Source: Litsea cubeba (lineage: Eukaryota > Streptophyta > Magnoliopsida > Laurales > Lauraceae). Taken from it: DNA of 64,000 nucleotides. Below the pieces are notes generated by a model. That model was not told the origin of the DNA and did not search any database. It saw nothing but the letters and a program-made list of their open reading frames with translations. The stretch lies in the NCBI GenBank assembly GCA_012931725.1, contig WHSA01000890.1:186001-250000 (forward strand), in the 5' to 3' direction. This document shows, piece after piece, positions 9,598 to 20,311 of this stretch; position 1 is the first letter of the stretch; each line of letters starts with the position of its first letter. The position numbers were made by a program, and so were the translations under genes.

Positions 9598-12500
9598 CTA
9601 CGGTTTAGGAGAGTGAGTAACTCCTAACTTTTTCCGGAGATACTCGAAGACTTCCTTTGGCAGAGGTTTCGTGAAAATATCAGCCACTTGCTCCAACTCC
9701 TCATGCATAGCTTTCAACCAACTTTCATCGAGACTGGCTTCAGCCACAGTCTTGGGTTCAATGGTGGACATAAGTGAGTAATTGCTAACTACACTTTGTC
9801 TAGTTTGAACGCCTGCCTTAGGATCTCCAATGATTTGATCCTTAGGGCGTTGCTCTACCCAAGTGCTGTGCTTCTTAGGTGTAGTATCTTCTGAGTCATC
9901 CTTTGATTTCTCAGAATCATTAGATTCAGCCATCTCATCATCAATCTCACTCGAGTCCTCATAAACTGGACTGTCATTATGAGTTGCATTCTTTGGTTCA
10001 ATATTCTCATCTATTCTCACATCAGCACTTTCTATGATTTTTTTGGTTCTTTTGTTAAGACACCTATATGCCTTGCTAGTAGAGGAGTAACCCAGAAATA
10101 TACATTCGTCAGCTTTTTCTTCAAATTTGCCCGGATTTTGTTCGAGCCGCTTGATGTAACACTTGCTGCCGAAGACTCTGAAGTGCTTGACGGTTGCTTT
10201 TCTTCCAAACCATAGCTCATAGGGAGTTTTGTCTTCATGTGGCCTGATCAAGCATCGATTTTGAATGTATACAGCCGTATGAATTGCCTCTTTCCAATAC
10301 TTGTTAGCCATCTTGCTTTCACTTAGCATCGTACGAGCCATCTCTTGTACGGTGCGATTCTTCCGTTCCACAACTCCATTTTGCTGTGGAGTTCTAGGGG
10401 CTGAGTATTGTCTTTGAATGCCATGATGTTCACAATATTTAGTGAACTCGTCATATGTGAACTCGCCTCCACGATCAGACCTTAAAATCTTGATACGTTT
10501 TTCCAATTGATTTTCAACCTGTGCTTTAAACACTTTAAAACGATCAAGTGCTTGATGTTTATGCTTAAGAAACAATACCCATGTCATATGAGTATAATCA
10601 TCAATGCATAACATGAAATACTTATCTCCATTGGTGCTTTGAGTTCGCATCGGTCCACAGAGATCAGTGTGCACTAGCTCAAGAGGTTTCTTGGAATGAT
10701 GCTCCTTTGACTTGAACATAACCCTCGTTTGCTTTCCCTTTTGGCAAGAGTCGCAAATGGGATTGGAAGGCTTTTCAACTGTAGACATGCCTCTTACAGC
10801 CTTTGAATTGCAAATCTTTGACATGTTATCAAAGCTTAGATGCCCAAGGCGTTTGTGCCACAACCAACTTTCCCCTGTCCGACTCATCAAGCAGGTATTT
10901 TCAGCTCCATCCGACAATGTATAGAGATTTCCAGCAGTTCTTGATCCAGTTGCCACTGTATTGCCGTTGCTACTCTTCTTGATGGCAAACCCATTCTTTG
11001 TGAAGATAACTTCGTGACCCTTGTCACAGATCTGGCTCACACTAAGCAGGTTGTGTCTCAATCCAGACACATATAAGACTTCTTCCGATCTGATCTTGTT
11101 TGCCATAAGCTGAATAACACCTTTTCCGCAGATTTTGGCACCATCATTGTTGCCAAACTTCACTGAACCGCCTTCATAGTGCTGTAATTTGATGAATTTC
11201 TCTTTATCACCAGTCATATGGCTTGAACAGCCACTATCAAGGACCCATGGTGCTGCCTTCTTTTGTGCATTGAATGCCGTTTGCACAATGAGAGATTTTT
11301 TGGGACTTTCTGCACTTTGCTTTGCTCTCCAAGCCTTGACTAACTTGGGTTTCTTTTCAACCTGAAATTTGTTAGCAATATGCAACCTACAATCCCTAGC
11401 CAAGTGTCCATAATTATAGCACTTATGGCACTCAATTTTGTGGCTACTTAAGATTGAAAAAGGGTTCCTATACACAAATGGGCTGTTTCTAACATAGAAT
11501 TTGCAATCAGCTCTTTTATGTTCAAACATATTACAATGAAAGCAATAACCATAGAAATTGTATCTTCTTTGTGGCTGGTTAGTCTTCATTACCTTTCTAA
11601 CAGGAATGGACTCCTTTCTAGGTTGAGTGGGCTTCATAGAGTTAGAAGGTGCAGTGACTTGCTTCACAAACTCTTTCTTTTCAGGAGGTGCAATCTTAGA
11701 AGATTCACCTTTCTCAAATCCTAGACCAAATCTGAAGTGGGCAGGTCTTTGAACTTTCAGTAGTTCATCGAGTTTCATAGTCCCTTCAATCGCTTGGAGC
11801 GCTTTGAGTTTTTTGCTATTTTCCAAATTTTCAGCCTTTGCTCTAGCGATCTCAGTTTCAAGTTTCATAGCCTCTTCCTTTTTGATACTTATTTGGTTTT
11901 CAAGGACTTCTACCATTCTTTTATATTCTTCTACTTGAGTTTTCAAAACAATAATAGAACTTTCAGATTCATGGAGAAGTTTCAGATTTTTCTTACTTGT
12001 TTTGCGTTCCATGCTAAGCTCCTCAAGTGCGACTATGAGTTCCTCTTCAAGATTGACTTCAGCCTCCTCTTCCTCTTCCGGATCTAGCTCTTCTTCTTCT
12101 TCAACAGTGACCATGAAGAGAGCTTCGGTTGATTCATCATCGTCTGAAGTTTCAGACGTGCTGTCATCTTGTTGACATAGAAAGTTTTTAGCTTTGCCTC
12201 TTTTTCTGAAATTTCTCTTTCCTTTACTGTTTTCAGCATAAGAGTCATTATCATTGTCTTCTTTTAGCGGACACTTCGCAGCAAAGTGACCAATACCTCC
12301 ACAATTGAAGCATTTAAAGGGTAGCTTCCCTTTGTACTTGCCATTGCTTCCTTTCTTCAACTTTCTAACAAATTGAGCCTCAAGCTCATCATCATCAGAA
12401 TCAACATCATGACCAGCAGTCTCTTTTGCCTTTTTCTGAACTTTGAAGGCCGCTTCTTTATCAGATGAAGACGTCTTTCCTATGCGCATCTCATAGGCAG

Positions 12501-13083
12501 TTAGAGAACCATGTAATTCATCCATGGAAAATGCATTCAGATCTTTGGCTTCTTCGATGGCTGAGACTTTTGAATCAAACCGGGGAAGAAGAGATCTTAG
12601 AACCTTTTTGACGATGACCGGCTCTTTAATCTCCTCCCCTAGTCCACGAATGTCATTCGTGACTTCATTCACTCGTTGCATATACGAGTCAACATTCTCG
12701 CTTTCCTCCATGCGAAGAGACTCGAATTGAGAGCGATGAGTTTGCAATTTGGCTTCTTTAATCTTCTCATCACCTTCATATATGCTTTGCAACTTGTCCC
12801 AAATTTCCTTGGCTGTTTTGCATGCAATTACTTTGACAAGCTCGCTGTCCACAAGGCCACTAAAGAGTGCATTCTGCGCCTTGGAGTCGTTGTCTGCCAA
12901 CTTCTTCGATGCAGTATCATTGGGTACGGTGGCAGCATTGTAACCAACTCTGACAGCCTCCCAAACATCATAGCCAAGAGATTTGATGAAGGCTTGCATC
13001 CTAATCTTCCAAAAAGAGTAATTAGAACCATCAAACAGAGGTGCTTTCATATTCCCTGTATTGACGGCCATGTGATTTGACAA
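9598..13083 (-). CDS. gag-pol: Sirevirus gag-protease-integrase polyprotein with RT and RNase H deleted
   Basis: An open frame of 1161 codons. In order: gag domain (about 1-205), CCHC knuckle 259-271 (CFNCGGIGHFAAKC), an acidic and coiled-coil-like stretch about 325-440, two more knuckles at 514-527 and 552-565, protease motif DSGCSSH at 616-622, integrase zinc-binding HHCC (H743, H747, C777, C780), and integrase catalytic residues D807, D870 (SDRGGEF) and E906. Near residue 1132 the first residues of the RT domain (SWLKAMHEELEQ) run straight into the last residues of RNase H (VADIFTKPLPKE). RT would normally span several hundred residues here. The ATG at 13083 lies 55 bp inside the primer-site end of the LTR. 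The frame is otherwise undamaged. Confidence 0.92.
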   Translation of the reverse strand: MSNHMAVNTGNMKAPLFDGSNYSFWKIRMQAFIKSLGYDVWEAVRVGYNAATVPNDTASKKLADNDSKAQNALFSGLVDSELVKVIACKTAKEIWDKLQSIYEGDEKIKEAKLQTHRSQFESLRMEESENVDSYMQRVNEVTNDIRGLGEEIKEPVIVKKVLRSLLPRFDSKVSAIEEAKDLNAFSMDELHGSLTAYEMRIGKTSSSDKEAAFKVQKKAKETAGHDVDSDDDELEAQFVRKLKKGSNGKYKGKLPFKCFNCGGIGHFAAKCPLKEDNDNDSYAENSKGKRNFRKRGKAKNFLCQQDDSTSETSDDDESTEALFMVTVEEEEELDPEEEEEAEVNLEEELIVALEELSMERKTSKKNLKLLHESESSIIVLKTQVEEYKRMVEVLENQISIKKEEAMKLETEIARAKAENLENSKKLKALQAIEGTMKLDELLKVQRPAHFRFGLGFEKGESSKIAPPEKKEFVKQVTAPSNSMKPTQPRKESIPVRKVMKTNQPQRRYNFYGYCFHCNMFEHKRADCKFYVRNSPFVYRNPFSILSSHKIECHKCYNYGHLARDCRLHIANKFQVEKKPKLVKAWRAKQSAESPKKSLIVQTAFNAQKKAAPWVLDSGCSSHMTGDKEKFIKLQHYEGGSVKFGNNDGAKICGKGVIQLMANKIRSEEVLYVSGLRHNLLSVSQICDKGHEVIFTKNGFAIKKSSNGNTVATGSRTAGNLYTLSDGAENTCLMSRTGESWLWHKRLGHLSFDNMSKICNSKAVRGMSTVEKPSNPICDSCQKGKQTRVMFKSKEHHSKKPLELVHTDLCGPMRTQSTNGDKYFMLCIDDYTHMTWVLFLKHKHQALDRFKVFKAQVENQLEKRIKILRSDRGGEFTYDEFTKYCEHHGIQRQYSAPRTPQQNGVVERKNRTVQEMARTMLSESKMANKYWKEAIHTAVYIQNRCLIRPHEDKTPYELWFGRKATVKHFRVFGSKCYIKRLEQNPGKFEEKADECIFLGYSSTSKAYRCLNKRTKKIIESADVRIDENIEPKNATHNDSPVYEDSSEIDDEMAESNDSEKSKDDSEDTTPKKHSTWVEQRPKDQIIGDPKAGVQTRQSVVSNYSLMSTIEPKTVAEASLDESWLKAMHEELEQVADIFTKPLPKEVFEYLRKKLGVTHSPKP

Positions 13084-13118
13084 GAGATCACCCTTAGCGT
13101 ATTAAACTGATCAAGGGA

Positions 13119-13137
13119 GCCTCGCTCTGATACCAAT
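13119..13137 (-). promoter_or_regulatory. Primer-binding site (tRNA-iMet) of Sirevirus copy 1
   Basis: The minus strand reads ATTGGTATCAGAGCGAGG directly after the 5' LTR end at 13138, matching the plant initiator-methionine tRNA complement. Confidence 0.9.
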
Positions 13138-14247
13138 TGTTGGATATCGCGATCACTGAGAGGGGGGGGGGGTGAATCAGTGATTTCTAAAAACAGGTCC
13201 AATTCAACAACAAAACAAGTCAAACCACACAATGACACCAAATTTAACGTGGTTCACCAAAAGGCTACGTCCACGGATCAAAACCGTCCGAACACCGATC
13301 CGGTACAGGTCTGAATATATTTAGTCGCACCAACGACAAAGAGCACCAACCCTTAGTTTCAGATAGCACCAACTATCTAGGAAGCACCAACTCCCTTTAC
13401 AATTTATCTGCACCAACAGATAGGATCACCAAACCCCAAACACCAAGCACCAACTTGATGTAAAAACAGAATAGAAGATAAACTCTGTCTACAGCCCTTC
13501 CCCTCTACAATTCTCTCTCTCTCAATCCCTTACAAATTGAAATCTAAAGCATAAAGAGAGACACTTAACTCATGGACGAATCACCATCTTCAAGAGCATA
13601 ATCTCGTCCACAATTGCTGTAGAAACAACAGCACAAAAGCAACACAGCAACACAGCACTCTCTTCTCTCTTCTCTTCTCTCTTTTCTCTTCTCTTCTTGT
13701 CTCTCTGGTGTCTACTTAAAAACGAACCAAACATGCCTTTATATAGGTTATAGTAACCCTTAATTGTGTTCAAAATAGGCTACAATTGGTTTAGAAAGAG
13801 TCCCAAACGAATTAGATAAGAATGCTGAATTTTCATGCACAACTTCTAATTCTGCGCAACTCTGGTTCCCGTGCTCGGTCGACATCCTGGCTTGCTCGGT
13901 CGACATCATACACTGTCTGGAATCAGACAACTTTCGTGCTCGGTCGACATCCTGGGGTCCCGGTCGACCGAACACACACTGTGTCACGAAAATAACTGGG
14001 AGCTACCTGAATCTGTTTCTGCAGGTTTCTCTTTGCTCGGTCGACCGCATGGTGTGCCCGGTCGACCGGCCACTCTGCTACAGAAAAACTGCTTTCTGTA
14101 CACTTTTCAGCTCTTTTTCCATTCTGATTTCCATCTGATTTCCATTGCATAGTTGAGCTTCATCCTCTCATCATGTTGACATGGATTGACAACAATTACA
14201 ACCATGATTACCATTCAAATCATTTAAAGCTTCTTCAAATTATAACA
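13138..14247 (-). repeat. 5' LTR of Sirevirus copy 1
   Basis: Same sequence as 8167-9289 with an 11-G run, a few substitutions and one fewer CATCTGATTTC repeat. AATGA at 14248-14252 is the target duplication. Confidence 0.92.
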
Positions 14248-14252
14248 AATGA

Positions 14253-16893
14253 CACATATCTTTGGCACTTACGTTTGGGTCACATTAACCTAAAACGGAT
14301 TCAGAGGTTGGTAGAAGATGGGCCTTTGAGCTCATTAGATTTCGAACCTTTTCCTCAGTGCGAATCTTGTCTCAAGGGAAAGATGACCAAAAGGTCATTC
14401 TCTGGAAAGGGACTAAGGTCAAAGGAGTTGTTAGAATTGATTCACACTGATGTGTGTGGTCCTATGAACAAACCGGCTCGAGGAGGGTATGAGTATTACA
14501 TCACCTTCACCGATGATTACTCTAGGTATGGATATGTATACTTAATGTGACGCAAGTCTGAGGCGTTTGATAAGTTCAAGCAATTCAAGGCTGAGGCGAA
14601 GCTACAACTAGGGAAACATATCAAAGCCCTTCGATCTGATCGAGGTGGCGAGTACCTCCTAGGTGAGTTCAAAGAGTACCTCACACAACATGGGATTGTG
14701 TCTCAGTTGTCTGCACCGGGTACACCCCAGCAAAATGGTGTAGCGGAGAGAAGAAACCGTACCCTTCTTAATATGGTGAGGTCCATGAAGAGTCATGCAA
14801 CCCTACGTATATCTTTTTGGGGATATGCCTTAGAAGCAGCAGCATACATTTTAAATCTGGTACCTTCTAAATCAGTGCCTAGGACACCCCAAGAAATGTG
14901 GACAAGTCGAAAACCTAGTTTAAGACATATCCACATTTGGGGTTGTCCGGCCTATGTACTGAATGATAAAGCTGCCAAGCTAGAACCCAGATCGGAAATG
15001 TGCTACTTCATTGGGTATCCTAAGGGAACGAGAGGTGGCATGTTTTATCATCCAAAGGAGCAAAAAGTGCTCATCAGCACTCATGCTAGGTACTTGGAGG
15101 ATGATTGTATGATGCACCAAGAGTTTAGTTGTAAAGAAACCCTTGAGGAGATTCTTCCGGGATCTCCTATAACATCTGTACCAGATCCTGAGACAGTAGA
15201 TAAACAAGATATTCCTTCTAACACTCCGGAGCCTCGTCGTAGTGGGAGAATTTCTAGACAGCCAGAAAGATATCTAGGAGTGTCTTTTAAGACAGACTCT
15301 GAAGATTTGGTTGAGGATCCTACTAGTTATGATGAAGTAGTAACGGATATAGATGCTGACATGTGGCAGCAAGCGATGAAATCTGAAATGGATTCTCTGT
15401 ATTCCAATCAAGTTTGGGAACTTGTAGATGCACCTAAAAGGATTAAACCCATAGGGTGCAAGTGGATCTACAAGAGGAAGAGAGGAGTGGATGGGAAGGT
15501 GGAAACCTTCAAAGCAAGACTGGTGGCGAAAGGATATACTCAGAAAGAGGGTATCGATTATGAGGAAACCTTTTCACCAGTGGCTATGCTTAAATCCATA
15601 AGGATTCTCTTGGCCATCGCATGTCATTATGACTACGAGATATGGCAGATGGATGTCAAGACAGCTTTTCTTAATGGAAGTCTTGACGAATGCATCTATA
15701 TGATGCAACCAGAGGGCTTCATTGCTAGTGGCCAAGACAACATGGTTTGTAAACTTAAGAAGTCCATTTATGGACTTAAGCAAGCATCTAGAGCATGGAA
15801 CATCAAGTTTAATCAGGCAGTCAAATCCTTTGGCTTTGATCAAAACATTGATGAACCATGTGTGTATAAAAAAGGAAGTGGAAAAGCAGTTGCATTTTTG
15901 GTTCTGTATGTAGATGACATATTACTCATAGGAAATGATGTAGGTTTATTGTCATCCACAAAGGTTTGGTTATCCTCTCAATTTCAGATGAAGGATTTGG
16001 GTGAGGCCAGCTATATCTTAGGGATCAAGCTTTTGCGTGATCGCAAGAATAAGATGTTAGCCTTATCCCAATCTTCATACATTGAGAAGATATTGGTCAA
16101 GTTTAACATGCATGACTCCAAGAAGGGCCTCCTACCTTCTAGACATGGAGTACCACTGTCTCGAGATCAATGTCCAAAGACATCTGAAGAGATAGAGAGC
16201 ATGAGGAGAGTTCCATATGCATCCGCTGTTGGAAGCCTCATGTATGCCATGTTATGTACTAGACCAGATATTTGCTTTGTCGTTGGCATGGTTAGCAGAT
16301 ATCAGTCAAACCCTGGACCTATGCATTGGACAGCTGTTAAGCATATATTCAAGTATCTTCGGAGAACGAAAGATTATATGCTAACCTTTCGAGCAGATGA
16401 TTTAACGCCATTAGCGTATACAGACTCTGATTTCCAATCTGATAGTGATGCCAGAAAGTCTACCTCAGGATACGTCTTTACTTTGTCAGGAGGGTCTATA
16501 TCATGGAGAAGTGTCAAGCAATCCTGTACTGCTGGTTCTACCATGGAAGCAGAGTATGTGGCGGCATCGGAAGCTGCGAAGGAAGCAGTATGGCTCAGAA
16601 AATTCCTGTTGGAATTGGGAGTTGTTCCTACAGTACAAAAGCCAATTGTCATGTACTGCGACAACACTGGTACTGTAGCACAGTGCAAAGAGCCCATGAA
16701 TCATAAGAAAGGCAAGCACATTCAGAGAAAGTACCACTTGATCCGGGAATTCATTCAGGATGGAGAAATAGTGGTGGAGCATATTGCTTCGGCAAATAAC
16801 TTAGCTGACCCATTCACTAAGACTCTTACTGAGAAAGTCTTCACTTCTCATGTTGAGTCTATGGGTGTTAGGTTAGGAAGTAGTGATCTTTAG
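14253..16893 (+). pseudogene. pol: Angela-like pol: integrase, reverse transcriptase, RNase H
   Basis: Continues the Angela-like pol gene after the nested Sirevirus. GAG-pre-integrase and integrase zinc-binding region (LWHLRLGH, CESCLKG) come first, then the integrase core. A TGA at 14548-14550 interrupts the integrase, and the same frame is open from 14551 to the TAG at 16891-16893. Integrase SDRGGEY is at about 14635, RT motif YVDD at 15907-15918, RNase H wording (YTDSDFQSD, KSTSGY, MEAEYVAASEA) at about 16420-16580. The terminal LADPFTKTL is typical of Copia RNase H ends. With the stops at 7850 and 14548 plus the insertion, no full polyprotein can be made. Confidence 0.9.
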
Positions 16894-16896
16894 TGC

Positions 16897-16907
16897 AAGT
16901 GGGAGTT
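16897..16907 (+). promoter_or_regulatory. Polypurine tract of the Angela-like element
   Basis: AAGTGGGAGTT, purine-rich, stands immediately before the 3' LTR TGTTGGG at 16908. Confidence 0.8.
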
Positions 16908-18912
16908 TGTTGGGATTGGTGTATGCCTTAAAGCCCACTAGCTGCACTCTCATCTTTTGTTACTGGATATTTACTGGTTATTTAATGGAATGACTCTTTT
17001 CTGCTTAAACATGTATATATGTATGGTTGTGTAAGGCCCATTGTTTCTAGTAAATGAATTAGGTGTGTAGTGTCTACACACAGATAGGTCTAATTCACGG
17101 ACACTGGAAACATCATATTTGTTCATAACTGAGAGATGGAGCTGGGCACTTCATCTTGGTATAAGTTATAATGAGAGACTCTCCTGTATTCAGGGTGACT
17201 TACCTAAGTCATGGGAGGGCTTTCCCGGATTTATCTCATTAGTGCATATGCAATGCATTGAACAGGACCATGGTAGGTGTGATCTCTGAAATAGTACTAT
17301 CACAGAGAGAGATCAAGTCACCTCATGCTACTGAATGACCAGTGCTCTTAATCTTGAGCATTTGTGGACGAACTGACGAAATCAAGTTCTTGTGCTTTAA
17401 TTCACTATGGGTGAGATTCTTTTCATGGGTCAACAACTCTGTGTTTTGGGTACTCGGACTTGATCAGTTGGGACGTGCAGATGCAATAAAGAATCTATGC
17501 CATCTATTGATGGAATGATCGTCCCCTTAGAATTATCCGATTAATCATAAAAATCTAAGATCTTAGTATATGGATGTTCCATATGGATATTGAACTTGTG
17601 GGTCGCTCCCTGAACCAAGAGAATGATATCCGGATGATGATTATGTTAAGGATATGAAGTTCTAAGGTTTAGATGTAATCGGGAAGGTTGACAGTACATG
17701 TGATAACCTGACACGATTATGGATGTTACATAGAGGGGCATTCAGGTCATTACACTTAGTAGGTCGAAGACAACTGTCATTTTATGACGAGCTTATTATA
17801 TTATATATTTGTCCTTGGTGTTCAACCATAACTCTTTAGTGGAATGAGTTAAGGTAAAATGGTCTTTATGTTGCTATGGGTTTAGCTTGGACATTTTGGT
17901 CATTTTGGGAGCCAATGGCAAATATGTCTTTTGGTCCATTCTCTAGTCACTTTCCAAGATTGGCATGGTTTCCTAAAATGTTTAGATAACATTTGGATGA
18001 ATTATTTTAGTGGAAAAATAATTTCGAGTTTAGAATAGGCCTTTGATGGCATACATGAATTTAATTCTAGGTAAATTTTTTTTGGGCCATGGTGTGCATT
18101 AGTATGTGGGACGTCCATAATGGGATTTCCATGGGTAAGGTTTCCAATTTTGAGTAGGTCTCTCTACTTGGAAGGTTGGACTCCTCTTTGGATTAGTATT
18201 CCTATGAGAAAGTTTCCTTTTTGGATTAGAAACTTAAATTAGTAAGTATTGTACAACTAGGATTACTAATTGCATGGGAAGTTCCTTAGTGTCCTTTTCT
18301 AATTAGAGTGTTTCTAAAAAGGAAATAAATCTTTAGATTATACTTTCCTTTTAGGACATCTTTGAGAATTAGGAGAGATAACTTTTTAGGAAAGCTATCC
18401 CAAAGTTTTCTATAAAAGGAAGCAAGCACTCCCTTGGACGTCCAACACTATGAGGGCATCCTAGGAGTCCCACACGTCCAGCTTCTTGATTGTTTTCTTC
18501 TTCATTGAGGAGAGATTGAGATCTGATATTTTTCCTTAGAAAAATAATTCTCAATTCCTAGATTAAGATCCCACCATCTTAGCCAATCAGATTTGGAAGT
18601 GAGATAGAGAAGATGATCAAAGGCAATATTACTGCAGAAAATTCCAGCAATTTGTTTGCTAGTTGCAAGTCTGAGTTCGGCCCTTTGGATCTATTATTTC
18701 AGAGATTTGAAGTCTATAATTCTTCAAGGTGATAGTCTTCTTCATTCTCCTTAAATCATACACTTGTTGGTCATGAATTCATGGAGTTCTTTTGCGATCA
18801 CTATGGCTGATTTATGCTGCCCAAATCAGATTTTTTAAAATCTGTCATGTTACAAATTAGCCATGAAAGTCTTCCGCTAGTGATGTTCAGATCTGAATCG
18901 CAGTTTCTTTCA
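16908..18912 (+). repeat. 3' LTR of Angela-like element
   Basis: Matches 3097-5106 over its whole length and ends in TTTCA, followed by the AAATA target duplication (18913-18917). Confidence 0.93.
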
Positions 18913-18923
18913 AAATAAAGTAC

Positions 18924-19235
18924 CTGAGATGAACTCCCATGATTAGTCGAAAATCGAGTCTGTCCCCCACCACGAGATGCAAGAATTTGTTGCATTTCCC
19001 TCATATGCTCTTTCAGCGATTCCACCTTAGTATGAAGGGTGACATTCGACTTCTTCTCCAGCACTAATGCTCTCTTATAAGGAGCTGAACGCAAAATGGC
19101 ATACTTAGAAATTCCTAAACCCATGCCCTTCACGTGTCCACGAGTATCACGACCACATACCCGTGCCACCGGGTCTTGGTCCAAATGTCCTTGTGCAAAG
19201 GAAGGGTTATTCTCATGTATTACGCGAACTCTTTC
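18924..19235 (-). pseudogene. CACTA second transposase gene, internal exon
   Basis: Minus strand, acceptor TTTTACAG before 19235 and donor CTCAG/GTAC at 18924. It encodes about 104 residues including HVKGMGLGISKYAILRSAP and a heptad-like stretch (VESLKEHMREMQQILASRG). This is the usual C-terminal coiled-coil region of plant Ptta/En/Spm transposase proteins. The exon is open. The Angela-like element inserted 11 bp into the following intron. Confidence 0.75.
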
Positions 19236-20283
19236 CTGTAAAATGAAAAACATAATAAGGTTTTAAACTCTGAACAATAATAAGGTTTTAAACTATGAAC
19301 AAGTCTGCTTTGTAAGAAAATGGTGCATGAACAAAAAAAAAATGAAAATGGTGCATGAACAAGTCTGAAACTGAGTTTTAAAACCATGGCACCATTTTAG
19401 TTGGGACTGACATTATTTGGTTAAAGGTGGTCAATGCCTTCACCCATGTGGGATTATCGCTACAATTTTCTCTGAAAGATGGATGAGAAAGATATAACTT
19501 TAGAAAAATTTCGACAGAGTCTCCCCTGTATTTCGGGCCCCGAAAAATATCTTGGGTGCACAAATGCATTACCTGTTAATAAAACACTTCATATATATAA
19601 CTCCAATGCCCCTCAAAACTCCAATATCAACAATCCATATCATCACATCACATAGTACTTAAAACACTTCATATATATAACTCCAATGGCCCTCAAAACT
19701 CCAATATCAACAATCTATATCATCACATCACATAGTACTTACATAATGAATTTAAGAATGAGAATTCTTATATATCTTAAAAACAAATCAAAAATTGGTG
19801 ACTCGTAAATGTGATAATCCCCTAACTAAAGTTAGTGTCAATGCAGTAAATTGGAATTAGGTCTGAAAGATGGATGAGGAAGATATAACTTTAGAAAAAT
19901 AGAAGTCATAACTTTAGAAAAATTTCGACAGAGTCTCCCCTGTATTTCGGACCCCGAAAAATATCTTGGGTGCACAAATGTATTACCTGTTAATAAAACA
20001 CTTCATATATATAACTCCAATGCCCCTCAAACCTCCAATATCAACAATCCATATCACCACATCACATAGTACTTAAAACACTTCATATATATAACTCCAA
20101 TGCCCCTCAAAACTCCAATATCAACAATCCATATCATCACATCACATAGTACTTACATAATGAATTTAAGAATGAGAATTCTTATATATCTTAAAAACAA
20201 ATAAAATTGGTGACTTGTAAATGTCATAATCCCCTAACTAAACTTAGTGCCAATGCAGTAAATTGGAATTAGGTTTTTCTTAC
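19236..20283 (-). repeat. CACTA intron with nested tandem duplications; possible small exon
   Basis: A block of about 416 bp is duplicated (for example TATCTTGGGTGCACAAATG at about 19549 and 19965). Inside each copy a CTTCATATATATAACTCC unit is repeated after about 80 bp. An open stretch on the minus strand, 19378-19569 (63 codons, containing FRGPKYRGDSVEIF), follows a possible acceptor (TTATTAACAG) and could be an exon. I could not match it to a family, and its duplicate at about 19870-19990 is altered. Confidence 0.6.
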
Positions 20284-20311
20284 CATTTCTTCGCAGGAAG
20301 CAGAACCATCC
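20284..20311 (-). pseudogene. CACTA second transposase gene, 3' half of an exon split by the LARD
   Basis: Together with 30417-30486 this forms one exon with an acceptor (TTTTTCAG) before 30486 and a donor (ATG/GTAAG) at 20284. The target duplication CATCC lies inside the exon, so the 10.1 kb LARD destroyed coding sequence here. Confidence 0.75.

Larger units (their letters stand above)
8167..14247 (-). mobile_element. Sirevirus-like Copia retrotransposon, RT-deleted (copy 1)
   Basis: Two LTRs (1123 and 1110 bp) of the form TGTT...AACA with an exact AATGA duplication on both sides. On the minus strand: 5' LTR 13138-14247, iMet primer site, one 1161-codon ORF, a cluster of polypurine tracts, 3' LTR 8167-9289. 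Multiple polypurine-tract-like runs and palindrome-rich LTRs are described traits of Sireviruses, and the long gag with several zinc knuckles fits. RT and most of RNase H are missing, so the copy is non-autonomous. It interrupts the Angela-like pol gene and is younger than it. Confidence 0.9.
3097..18912 (+). mobile_element. Copia LTR retrotransposon, Angela-like, with a nested Sirevirus
   Basis: Two 2.0 kb LTRs (TGTTGGGATTGG...TTTCA) flank an iMet primer site, gag, pol and a polypurine tract, with an AAATA target duplication at 3092-3096 and 18913-18917. Gag starts at 6872 and the pol frame ends at 16893. The order is protease, integrase, RT, RNase H, which is Copia. RT and RNase H wording (YVDDILL, and the KSTSGYVFTLSGG block) and the 2 kb LTR resemble the Angela lineage; lineage is a judgement from memory, the superfamily is firm. 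Pol is interrupted by the nested element 8167-14247 and by two in-frame TGA stops. It inserted 11 bp inside an intron of the CACTA gene. Confidence 0.93.

Noticed and set aside
12676..13080. 134-codon plus-strand ORF and other plus-strand ORFs over 9979-13080
   Set aside because: Shadow frames of the 1161-codon Sirevirus polyprotein on the other strand.
19378..19569. Confident call of a transposase exon
   Set aside because: A plausible acceptor exists but no donor or family match; left as a possibility within the intron entry.
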